64,000 bases of DNA. Source: Thiolapillus brandeum. GTDB taxonomy: Bacteria; Pseudomonadota; Gammaproteobacteria; Chromatiales; Chromatiaceae. Both the position numbers and the translations under genes were made by a program. Positions within the stretch are counted from its first letter, which is position 1. Each line of letters starts with the position of its first letter. The notes beneath the pieces are model-generated. The model saw only the letters and a list, made by a program, of their open reading frames with translations. It was not told the origin of the DNA and searched no databases. The DNA lies in the NCBI RefSeq assembly GCF_000828615.1, contig NZ_AP012273.1:62001-126000 (forward strand), given 5' to 3'. Positions 9,032-17,058 of this stretch are shown piece after piece.

Positions 9032-9151
9032 TTTTGTAACACCTTTGGTATTTTGCTGATATATCAGTGACTTATCGTATTATTGTTTTGGCTTTAAGAG
9101 ACTGATTCTTGCCCGGCCAGGGGGGTGTTCTGTCCAGGCGTTGCAATTTTG

Positions 9152-9179
9152 TTGCAAGGGTGGAAAAAACCACTATAAA
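9152..9179 (+). promoter_or_regulatory. Sigma-70-like promoter of the TonB-dependent receptor
   Basis: TTGCAA (9152-9157), 16 nt, TATAAA (9174-9179). The -35 is the second of two TTGCAA copies (the first is at 9141-9146), a direct and palindromic repeat that could be an operator. The resulting leader is about 90 nt and ends with an AGGAG ribosome-binding site before the ATG at 9277. Confidence 0.55.
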
Positions 9180-9276
9180 ATGCCCGTCATGCGAGTGTAT
9201 TACTGCCCGCTAAGGCCGGTGGAGGTCACAATAACAAACTCCACTGCTTTACACCAAATTCTCTAGGAGAAATGTA

Positions 9277-11841
9277 ATGTTCAACAAGCGAAAGACTTTG
9301 AGCGCGGCCATTCATCTGGCCTGCAGCGGTGTTGTCGCATCGGGGCTGCTGCTAAGTGGCATGGCCAGCGCTGAAGAAGAGGCGGTCAAGCTTGAGAAGG
9401 AAGAGGTCACAGGCTCCCACATCAAGCAGATCGATATCGAAGGCGCCAGCCCGGTAGCGGTCATATCCCGTGAAGATATCGAATTGAGTGGTCTGCAGTC
9501 CGTGGCTGATGTATTACGTCAGACCCCTTACAACAGCTTTGGTTCCTTCCGTGAAACTTCTGGTAACACCTTTCAGTCCCAGTCTCTGGTGGATCTGCGG
9601 GGCTTGGGCGCCTCTCGTACACTGGTGCTGATCAACGGTCGTCGTGCTCCTGCTTCTCCTGTAACCGGTGGCACCGGTGTTGATCTGAACATCCTGCCTC
9701 TGGCGGCCGTCGACCGCATAGAGATCCTCAAGGACAGTGCTTCCGCGGTATATGGTTCTGAAGCCATTGGTGGCGTAATCAACATTATTCTGCGCAAGGA
9801 CTATGAAGGCGTGGAAATGACCGCCAATGTCGAGCGCCCCAGTGAGCCTGGCGCGGATGCCGAAGGCGGAAGCTTCGCCGCTGGTGGTTCCTATGGAAAG
9901 GGCAACTACATCGCCACCCTCGAGTATCGCCACAAGGACATCATTTACTCCCGTGACCGCGACTGGTCCAAAGTGGACTATGGTGATGGCCAGGACTACC
10001 TGACTACCGAAGGCATCAGTATCTTTGGTAATACGGTCTATCATGCCTTTACTGATGGCCGTTTCGAAGTGCTGGGTCCCTGTGATCCCCCCGTGTACTC
10101 CGGCGTTTACAGCTACTTTGGCGAGGATGTTTGTACCTATCCGTATGCCAACGTCTCTGCGGAAACCAATGAACTGGATCGCGCCAACGCATTCCTGTAC
10201 CTGGACTATGAAGTCAACAACGACACCACCATCTATGCTCAGAACCTGATTTCCCGCGTGGAATCTTTTGGGCGTTATGCTCCTGCGGTTGGTTTCATGT
10301 ATGTTCCTGGTGCCGCTCCGGGCAACCCGGTTCCCGGTGAAGATATTTTCATGCTGCACCGATTTGCCGCGTTTGGTCCTCGTGACGATACCGCCACCAA
10401 CTGGCAGTGGGATACCACTCTGGGTGTAAAGGGTACGCTTTGGGATGTCGACTACGACGCCTTTGTCCGTTACAACCTCTATGATTCCGATATTATCGGC
10501 CGGAACTATATTCTGGACAGCCAGGCTACCCAGGAAGTCCTGGATGGCAACTACAACTTCCTGGATCCGTTCTCACAGGATCCTGCGCACCTGGCAGCCA
10601 TGGACCGCATGCGCCATGACACTGCTCGTGATGTTCAGAACAAGTACTTCAACACCGGTATCAATCTGAATGGTGAAATGCCTTTCGAATTGGCTGGCGG
10701 CAACGTTGGCTGGGCGGCAGGTTACGAATATCGTGATGAAAGCTACCAGGATATCTATGACGCAGAGCGCCGTGCGCACAACGTCATCGGCAGTTCCGGT
10801 GGTTCCAGTGAAGGGGATCGCCAGCAGTATGCCATATACGGCGAATTGGCGATGCCCGTCCTTGATAGCGTGGAACTGAGCGCCGCCCTGCGTTATGACC
10901 ACTACAGCGATTTCGGCAGCGAGACTTCTCCTCAGCTGAAAGTTCGCTGGCAGCCCATGGACAACCTGTTGCTGCGCGCCAGCTGGGGTCAGGGCTTCCG
11001 TGCTCCGGCCATGATTGAATTGTATGCAGCGGGCGCTGAAGACCATCCTTTCGTCAAGGACTGGACCCAGTGTTCTTTGAATGGCATTCCTGCTGACCAA
11101 TGTCCCACCCAGCAGGTCAATGCTCTGTCTGGTGGTAACCCGGATCTGGAAGCGGAAACTTCTGATTCCTGGAACCTGGGCGCGGTTTGGGAGCCCATCG
11201 AGGATCTGTCCCTGGAAGCCAACTATTATTCCGTGGATATGGAGAACGTGGTTTCCACCATCAGTCCCCAGACCCTGCTCAACTTTGAGCGTGACGGAAT
11301 TGGCCTGCCATCAGGCACCGGCATCGAGCGGGATGCCAATGGCAATATCACCCTGCTGAAGTACGTTACCGCCAACGTGGCTGTTCGTGAAGTCAGCGGC
11401 CTTGATATCAGCGCACACTACACCTGGGATATCGGTGAGTGGGGCGTGCTGAAGCCGGAAGTTACCTGGGCACACATCAATGAATACAACTTCCAGGGTT
11501 CTCCTGATGTGAAGAAAGTCGACATCATCGGTGATTGGGCTCAGCCCCAGGATCGCGTCCAGGGCGTAGTCCGCTGGGATGTGAAAGACTTCACCGTGGG
11601 TTGGGTCATCAACTGGACTGCCGGTATGGATGCAGAGCCCAACAATATCGACAGCTATACCCAGCATGACTTCACCTTCACCTACCATGCCGGTTGGGAC
11701 GGTGACATCACTCTGGGCATTCAGAATGCTTTCGAGGAAGATCCCCCCATCGATACCTCCGTGGATGATGCAAGCAATTTCTATCCCTTGTATCCCATCG
11801 ATGGCCGTGTATGGAGCCTGACCTACAAGCAGCGCTTCTAA
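9277..11841 (+). CDS. TonB-dependent outer-membrane receptor
   Basis: 854 residues. A signal peptide (cleavage likely after GMASA) is followed by a plug domain (about 45-180: SPVAVISREDIE, DLRGLGASRTLVLINGRR, VDRIEILKDSASAVYGSEAIGGVINI) and a beta-barrel ending in the canonical C-terminal aromatic YKQRF. A TonB-box-like segment lies just after the signal peptide (EKEEVTGSHIKQ). The substrate is not visible. The divergent S9 peptidase and the downstream TonB2-type operon suggest peptides, by analogy with similar receptors in Shewanella and xanthomonads. A stable terminator follows, so it is a monocistronic unit. Confidence 0.93.
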   Translation: MFNKRKTLSAAIHLACSGVVASGLLLSGMASAEEEAVKLEKEEVTGSHIKQIDIEGASPVAVISREDIELSGLQSVADVLRQTPYNSFGSFRETSGNTFQSQSLVDLRGLGASRTLVLINGRRAPASPVTGGTGVDLNILPLAAVDRIEILKDSASAVYGSEAIGGVINIILRKDYEGVEMTANVERPSEPGADAEGGSFAAGGSYGKGNYIATLEYRHKDIIYSRDRDWSKVDYGDGQDYLTTEGISIFGNTVYHAFTDGRFEVLGPCDPPVYSGVYSYFGEDVCTYPYANVSAETNELDRANAFLYLDYEVNNDTTIYAQNLISRVESFGRYAPAVGFMYVPGAAPGNPVPGEDIFMLHRFAAFGPRDDTATNWQWDTTLGVKGTLWDVDYDAFVRYNLYDSDIIGRNYILDSQATQEVLDGNYNFLDPFSQDPAHLAAMDRMRHDTARDVQNKYFNTGINLNGEMPFELAGGNVGWAAGYEYRDESYQDIYDAERRAHNVIGSSGGSSEGDRQQYAIYGELAMPVLDSVELSAALRYDHYSDFGSETSPQLKVRWQPMDNLLLRASWGQGFRAPAMIELYAAGAEDHPFVKDWTQCSLNGIPADQCPTQQVNALSGGNPDLEAETSDSWNLGAVWEPIEDLSLEANYYSVDMENVVSTISPQTLLNFERDGIGLPSGTGIERDANGNITLLKYVTANVAVREVSGLDISAHYTWDIGEWGVLKPEVTWAHINEYNFQGSPDVKKVDIIGDWAQPQDRVQGVVRWDVKDFTVGWVINWTAGMDAEPNNIDSYTQHDFTFTYHAGWDGDITLGIQNAFEEDPPIDTSVDDASNFYPLYPIDGRVWSLTYKQRF

Positions 11842-11865
11842 GGGCTTTGATGTAGGCGTTGAACA

Positions 11866-11904
11866 GCAGGCCCCGGACGCATCTGTCCGGGGTCTGCCTT
11901 TTTC
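11866..11904 (+). terminator. Rho-independent terminator after the TonB-dependent receptor
   Basis: GCAGGCCCCGGAC (11866-11878) pairs with GTCCGGGGTCTGC (11885-11897), 13 bp with one mismatch and a 6-nt loop, followed by CTTTTTC. Confidence 0.85.
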
Positions 11905-12013
11905 AGGTATTGCCACTTGTCATGTATTGCGGGTGAACGCATAATCGCTTTTTCACCGAATGCATGGAGCCGTGTTGTCCAGCGGCGAATCACTTCAAAC
12001 TCAAGGTGCTGTT

Positions 12014-12796
12014 ATGGTACGAAATGCGAAAACCCTGCTGCTGGTAAGCATGCTGGGTATCTTTCTGGGTGCTGGCGCCCAGGCGGCTGGAAACAAGCAA
12101 AAACTCAAATCCGCTGTCGGCGTACAGGAATCCGCTGAAAAAGCGGCCATTGCCTCGCAGAAGAAGATTGACAGCGTCGCTGACAAAACTGAGCAGATGC
12201 TCACCGAATACAAGCTCACCATGCGCCAGTATGATGCGCTCAAAGGTTACAATGATCAGGTAGCCCGTATCGTTAAATCTCAAAACGAGGAACTGGCCAC
12301 TATCGACCAGCAACTGCTGGAGATCGATACCACCAACCAGGGCGTGATTCCCCTGATGGAGCGCATGGTTGATACCCTGGAGAAATTCGTGGCTCTGGAT
12401 GTGCCCTTTCTTCCGGATGAACGCAGCAAGCGAATTGCAGAACTCAAGTCCCTCCTGGATCGTGCGGACGTGACGGTTTCCGAAAAATACCGCCGCATTA
12501 TGGAGGCCTATCAGGTGGAAATGGAGTATGGACGCACCATCGAAGCCTACACCGCAGATATCACCACCAACGGCAACAAGCGTTCCGTGGACTTTCTGCG
12601 CATTGGGCGCATGACCCTCATGTACCAGACCCTGGACAAGAAAGAGACAGCGGTTTGGGACAACAAGAAACGCACCTGGCAGGTATTGGGCGAAGAATAC
12701 CGCAAGCCCACCATGCTGGGCCTGCGCATTGCCCGCAAGCAGGCGCCACCTGATCTGATCAAACTGCCTGTCCAGGCTCCGGAGAAAGCCCAATGA
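12014..12796 (+). CDS. DUF3450 periplasmic protein of a TonB2-type system
   Basis: 260 residues: a signal peptide (TLLLVSMLGIFLGAGAQA) and then a long helical, coiled-coil-rich protein. Composition and position match the DUF3450 protein (VC1548-like) that starts TtpC-containing TonB clusters in Vibrio and relatives. The frame extends to 11960, but the ATG at 12014 gives a proper signal peptide. It overlaps the next gene by ATGA. Probably periplasmic and supporting the TtpC-ExbBD-TonB complex; its molecular role is unknown. Confidence 0.85.
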   Translation: MVRNAKTLLLVSMLGIFLGAGAQAAGNKQKLKSAVGVQESAEKAAIASQKKIDSVADKTEQMLTEYKLTMRQYDALKGYNDQVARIVKSQNEELATIDQQLLEIDTTNQGVIPLMERMVDTLEKFVALDVPFLPDERSKRIAELKSLLDRADVTVSEKYRRIMEAYQVEMEYGRTIEAYTADITTNGNKRSVDFLRIGRMTLMYQTLDKKETAVWDNKKRTWQVLGEEYRKPTMLGLRIARKQAPPDLIKLPVQAPEKAQ

Positions 12797-14148
12797 AAAA
12801 ACTGAGCATATATCTGATTCTGGCGCTGGCCGCGCTGTTTGCCGGGGCTGCAACGGTACAGGCCGCCGACCTCGACAGCCTGCTCAAGCAGGTCAAACAG
12901 GCCAAGGCGGAGGAAGCCCGCCTGAACAAGCAGCGTGAAGCGGAGTTCCTTAAAAACAAGGCCCGGCAGGCGGAGCTCCTGGCGGCGGCCCGCGCCAAAC
13001 TGGCGGCGGAAAAGGCCCGTGGTGAGAAGCTCAAGGCCCAGTTTGATGAAAACGAACAGAAGCTGGCGGAAGCTGAGGAAACCCTGGAGCGCCGTCAGGG
13101 CAATCTGGGTGAACTGTTTGGGGTTGTGCGCCAGGTGGCGGGCGACGTGGCCGGGGTGCTGGATGCGTCCCTGGTGTCTTCCCAGTATCCCGGCCGCAGT
13201 GACAAGCTGGTAAAAATGAGCAACGACAAAAAGCTGCCGTCCATTCCCGAGCTGGAAGAACTTTGGTACCAGATGCAGCACGAGATGACCGAGTCCGGCA
13301 AGGTCGTGCGCTACCAGGATTCCGTAGTGGCGGTGGATGGCACCGAAAGCAAACAGGAAGTCGTGCGGGTCGGGGTATTCAATTCCGTGACCAATGGCAA
13401 GTTCCTGCGCTATCTGCCGGAAACCGATCAGCTCATTATTCTTCCCCGGCAGCCTGCCAAGCGCTTTACCCAATTGGCGGAGAATCTGCAAAAGGCCACC
13501 AGCGGCATCGTGCCCATGGCGGTGGATCCTTCCCGCGGCTCGATTCTCAACCTGCTGGTACAGGCCCCGGACTTGCGGGAGCGCGTGGCCCAGGGCAAGG
13601 AAGTGGGTTACATCATCATCGGCCTGGCCATTTTCGGTTTCCTGCTGGCCATCTACCGGTTCATGGCCCTGGGCATCACCAGCATGAAGGTGCGTTCCCA
13701 GCTCAAGCATGCCGATCAGCCGAAGAAGAACAACCCTCTGGGCCGGGTGTTGCTGTCCTGGTATGACAATCAGGATGCGGATCTGGAGACCCTGGAGCGC
13801 AAGGTGGACGAGGCCGTGGTCAAGGAAGTGCCAAAACTGCAGCGTGGCCTGTCCATATTGAAGATTCTTGCGGTTATCGCACCTCTGCTGGGTCTGTTGG
13901 GTACGGTAACCGGCATGATCCAGACCTTCCAGTCCATCACCCTGTTCGGCACCGGTGATCCCAAGCTCATGGCCGGGGGTATTTCCCAGGCATTGATCAC
14001 CACGGTGCTGGGCCTGATGGCGGCCATACCTCTGACTTTCCTGCATGCCCTGGTATCGGCGCGCAGCAAGGCACTGGTACAGGTTCTCGAAGAGCAGAGT
14101 GCGGGAATCATAGCCCGTCATGCGGAGAAGCTTTCCCGTAAGGCATGA
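12793..14148 (+). CDS. TtpC-like MotA/TolQ/ExbB proton-channel protein with large periplasmic domain
   Basis: 451 residues. A signal peptide and a long Lys/Glu/Ala-rich coiled coil (about 25-105) precede a periplasmic domain. The C-terminal ExbB/TolQ domain has membrane segments near 275-295, 355-375 and 400-425 (LGLLGTVTGMIQTFQSITLFGTGDPKLMAGGIS split across the last two). The architecture is that of TtpC, the fourth component required by Vibrio TonB2 systems. It sits between the DUF3450 gene and exbB with four-base overlaps on both sides, so the cluster is one operon. Confidence 0.88.
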   Translation: MKKLSIYLILALAALFAGAATVQAADLDSLLKQVKQAKAEEARLNKQREAEFLKNKARQAELLAAARAKLAAEKARGEKLKAQFDENEQKLAEAEETLERRQGNLGELFGVVRQVAGDVAGVLDASLVSSQYPGRSDKLVKMSNDKKLPSIPELEELWYQMQHEMTESGKVVRYQDSVVAVDGTESKQEVVRVGVFNSVTNGKFLRYLPETDQLIILPRQPAKRFTQLAENLQKATSGIVPMAVDPSRGSILNLLVQAPDLRERVAQGKEVGYIIIGLAIFGFLLAIYRFMALGITSMKVRSQLKHADQPKKNNPLGRVLLSWYDNQDADLETLERKVDEAVVKEVPKLQRGLSILKILAVIAPLLGLLGTVTGMIQTFQSITLFGTGDPKLMAGGISQALITTVLGLMAAIPLTFLHALVSARSKALVQVLEEQSAGIIARHAEKLSRKA

Positions 14149-14702
14149 ATATCAAGTACGCACTCATAGGGGTACTGGAGAGCATCCGTGATTTCATGGA
14201 GGCGGGTGGTCCGGTTTTGTGGATCATTCTGGTCACCGCCTTCCTCATGTGGATACTTATCATCGAACGTTACTGGTTTATCCGCCTGACCTATCCCGGA
14301 CTGGTGAAGCAGGCGGTATCCCAGTGGAATCAACGCAATGATCACCACAGCTGGTATGCCCATCGTATTCGTGATGAGCTGATTTCGCGTATCTCCGCAC
14401 AGTTGCATCGTGGTTTGATCATGCTCAATACCCTGGTGGCTTTGTGCCCCCTCATGGGCTTGCTGGGTACAGTATTCGGTATGGTGCAGGTGTTCGACAT
14501 CATGGCCATAACCGGCAGTGGAAATGCCCGCCTTATGGCATCCGGCATTTCCATGGCCACCATTCCCACCATGGCAGGAATGGTGGTGGCCCTTTCGGGT
14601 CTGTATTTCAGCGCACGCCTGAAATTCCATGCGGACTATCTGACCCAGATTGCGTCAGATAACCTGCAAATCTCCGACACCAAAGCGGTGGACAAAAAAT
14701 GA
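14145..14702 (+). CDS. exbB: ExbB-type biopolymer transport protein
   Basis: 185 residues with three membrane segments: near 22-42 (GGPVLWIILVTAFLMWILII), around the CPLMGLLGTVFGMVQVF motif, and IPTMAGMVVALSGLYF. Forms the proton-conducting stator with ExbD. It overlaps the TtpC-like gene and exbD by ATGA. The short form without an N-terminal extension is typical of exbB2. Confidence 0.9.
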   Translation: MNIKYALIGVLESIRDFMEAGGPVLWIILVTAFLMWILIIERYWFIRLTYPGLVKQAVSQWNQRNDHHSWYAHRIRDELISRISAQLHRGLIMLNTLVALCPLMGLLGTVFGMVQVFDIMAITGSGNARLMASGISMATIPTMAGMVVALSGLYFSARLKFHADYLTQIASDNLQISDTKAVDKK

Positions 14703-15100
14703 GACGCAGATACTGTCAAGAAGACGATGAGGCAACCATTGACCTGACGCCCCTGATGGACATCGTGTTCATCATGCTGATTTTCTTCATCGTCACCACT
14801 TCCTTCATTAAGGAATCCGGCGTGGATGTGAACCGCCCCAGCGCCAATACTGCCGAGCGCAAGGAGCATGGCAATATCCTTATCGCCATCACCGCCAACG
14901 ACGAGATCTGGATGGACAAGCGCCAAGTCGATATCCGCGCAGTGCGGGCCAACGTTGAGCGCCTCAAGGCCGAAAGTCCGGAAGCCTCCGTGGTGATTCA
15001 GGCGGACAAGGATTCCAAGAACGGGTTGCTGGTGCAGGTGATGGATCAGGTGCATTTGGCGGGCATACTCAATATCTCCATTGCCGCGGTGAAAGACTGA
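14699..15100 (+). CDS. exbD: ExbD-type biopolymer transport protein
   Basis: 133 residues, one membrane segment near the N-terminus (IVFIMLIFFIVTTSFI) preceded by the conserved LTPLMD, whose Asp is the proton-carrying residue. The C-terminal periplasmic domain ends LAGILNISIAAVKD. Couples the proton motive force to TonB together with exbB. Confidence 0.92.
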   Translation: MRRRYCQEDDEATIDLTPLMDIVFIMLIFFIVTTSFIKESGVDVNRPSANTAERKEHGNILIAITANDEIWMDKRQVDIRAVRANVERLKAESPEASVVIQADKDSKNGLLVQVMDQVHLAGILNISIAAVKD

Positions 15101-15101
15101 T

Positions 15102-15743
15102 ATGTGGCTGCGCTTGCCCATTGCCATTGTTCTGGCGGCGCTGGTGTCCCTGGCGCTGTTCTTTGCCATGCACTTCATGATCAGCCAGGGCAAGGGCGAT
15201 CTCAACAAATCCAAGGACTATTCCGTGGTGGATTTCGTGCGCGTCAAGCAGGAGTCGGAAGTACGAACCAAGAAACGGGTTATTCCCAAGAAGCCGCCCC
15301 TGCCCAAGACGCCACCTCCGCCACCGGAAATGCAGGTGGCTCAGGATGACACTGTCGCTATGCCCAACCTGCAGATGGACATGCCCCGCCTGTCCACCTC
15401 CGGTGTCTCCGGTGGCCCGTTCATCGGAGGGGTTGGGCGCGGCGCTGGCGGAGCCCGCCAGGGAGATGGCGACCTGATTCCCCTGGTAAAAATTGCTCCC
15501 CGCTATCCGCGTAAAGCCGCTCTGTCTGGAAAGGAAGGATGGGTTAAGGTGGAGTTTACGGTTACCGAGTTGGGTACCGTCGCAGATGTGAAAGTGCTCG
15601 ACTCCAAGCCCCGGCGCCTGTTTGACCGGGCCGCCAAAAAAGCGATTTTGAAATGGAAATTCAAACCCCGCATCGTCGATGGCAAGCCAGTGCCCCGAAG
15701 GGCGGTGCAGACGATTGAGTTCAAACTGGCGGAGGACGGCTGA
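15102..15743 (+). CDS. tonB: TonB energy-transducing protein
   Basis: 213 residues: an N-terminal membrane anchor (LPIAIVLAALVSLALFFAMHF), a short Pro/Lys-rich spacer (KKPPLPKTPPPPPEM) and a C-terminal TonB domain (PRYPRKAALSGKEGWVKVEF split with TVTELG, ending VQTIEFKLAEDG). The short spacer resembles TonB2-class proteins. It starts 1 bp after exbD and its stop overlaps the TPR gene start. Confidence 0.92.
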   Translation: MWLRLPIAIVLAALVSLALFFAMHFMISQGKGDLNKSKDYSVVDFVRVKQESEVRTKKRVIPKKPPLPKTPPPPPEMQVAQDDTVAMPNLQMDMPRLSTSGVSGGPFIGGVGRGAGGARQGDGDLIPLVKIAPRYPRKAALSGKEGWVKVEFTVTELGTVADVKVLDSKPRRLFDRAAKKAILKWKFKPRIVDGKPVPRRAVQTIEFKLAEDG

Positions 15744-16930
15744 TGCGAGCATTCAAGGCTTTGTTCCTCGTGGCATTGTTGCTGGGTGGCCAGGCATTTG
15801 CCGCCACTCTCAGTGAGCGCACCTACAAGCGGCTGACCACCATCCAGGAGCTCATGGGTGATAACAAATACAAGGAAGCCCTCAAGCGCCTGGATGAACT
15901 GCTACCCCGGGTGCGCAAGAACGGTTACGAATACGCCACGGTGATGCAGACCTACGGGTTTGCCTATGCTGCCCAGGAGCAGTACAGGAAAGCCATCAAG
16001 GCATTCAACGAATCCTTGAATACGGAAGCCCTTCCGGATCAGGTGCAACAAAGCATGCGCTATAACCTGGCGCAGTTGTATGCCGCGGCAAATGACTGGA
16101 AATCCGCCGCCAGGGCTTATGAGCAATGGTTGGCGTCGGCTGAAAAGCCCTCTGCAGACAGTTATGCTTTTGGCGCCACCATCTATGCCCAGCTCAAGGA
16201 CTATAAAAAGGCTATTCCCAAGATCCGCAAGGCTATTGGTCTGGCGTCAAAGCCCCGTGAAAACTGGTACCAGTTGCTGTTGTCCATGCTCTACCAGCAA
16301 AAGCAGTATTCCGAGGCCGCCAAGGTGCTGGAAACCATGGTCGCCTACTGGCCGGACAAGAAACAATACTGGAACCAGCTTTCCGGCGTGTACTTCACCC
16401 TGAAGAAGAATCGCCGCGCTCTGGCGGTTCTGGAACTTGCCCACAAGCAGGGTTTCCTGAAAAAAGAACGGGAGTTGATGAACCTGGTCAACATGTATCT
16501 GCTACAAGGTATTCCCTACAAGGCGGCAAAAATTCTCGATGCGGAAATGAAGGCCGGGCGTATTCCTCGCACAGGCAAGAATCTGCAGAAACTGGGCGAA
16601 GCCTGGATGCGTGCCAAAGAAACTGATGAGGCCTTGCACGAGCTACAGGCTGCCGCTGAAGCCCAGGAGAAAGGCATTCTCTACCTGCGTCTGGCGCAAC
16701 TTTATACAGACAAGGAAAACTGGAAGAAAGTCATCGACCTGAGCAACAAGGCCCTGGCAGCCGGAGGACTGAAAAATCCGGGCGACGCCTACATGCTCAA
16801 GGGCATGGCTCAGTATGAGTCGGGCAGAAAGCGGGGCGCCTTGGTCTCTTTCAGCAAGGCCCTCAAGTACAAGAAATCCAAGCACCAGGCCGGCCAGTGG
16901 ATTCGTCATATAAAGACCGAAGGCAGCTGA
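15743..16930 (+). CDS. TPR-repeat periplasmic protein of the TonB2 cluster
   Basis: 395 residues: a signal peptide (FLVALLLGGQAFAA) and then about eight tetratricopeptide-like repeats (for example GFAYAAQEQYRKAIKAFNES, YNLAQLYAAANDWKSAARAY). Corresponds to the VC1543-type TPR protein that closes the Vibrio TonB2 operon. It probably scaffolds TonB-complex partners in the periplasm; the function is inferred from neighbourhood only. Confidence 0.88.
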   Translation: MRAFKALFLVALLLGGQAFAATLSERTYKRLTTIQELMGDNKYKEALKRLDELLPRVRKNGYEYATVMQTYGFAYAAQEQYRKAIKAFNESLNTEALPDQVQQSMRYNLAQLYAAANDWKSAARAYEQWLASAEKPSADSYAFGATIYAQLKDYKKAIPKIRKAIGLASKPRENWYQLLLSMLYQQKQYSEAAKVLETMVAYWPDKKQYWNQLSGVYFTLKKNRRALAVLELAHKQGFLKKERELMNLVNMYLLQGIPYKAAKILDAEMKAGRIPRTGKNLQKLGEAWMRAKETDEALHELQAAAEAQEKGILYLRLAQLYTDKENWKKVIDLSNKALAAGGLKNPGDAYMLKGMAQYESGRKRGALVSFSKALKYKKSKHQAGQWIRHIKTEGS

Positions 16931-17013
16931 CGGGTTCCGGCAGAGGATTTCTGCCTGTCCAATAGAAAGCCGACTCCCTGATCTGGTGGATTCGGGAAAA
17001 ACACGGAGTAGTT

Positions 17014-17048
17014 GACAGACGGCAGATCGTTTCCTGCCGCGGTCTGTC
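17014..17048. promoter_or_regulatory. Strong inverted repeat ahead of the acyltransferase start
   Basis: GACAGAC (17014-17020) pairs with GTCTGTC (17042-17048), and GGCAG (17021-17025) with CTGCC (17034-17038), around an 8-nt loop with a GCG bulge. It ends 10 nt before the ATG at 17059. There is no T run, so it could be a weak terminator for the TonB operon or a structure limiting translation of the acyltransferase. Confidence 0.45.
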
Positions 17049-17058
17049 CATTGAGAGT

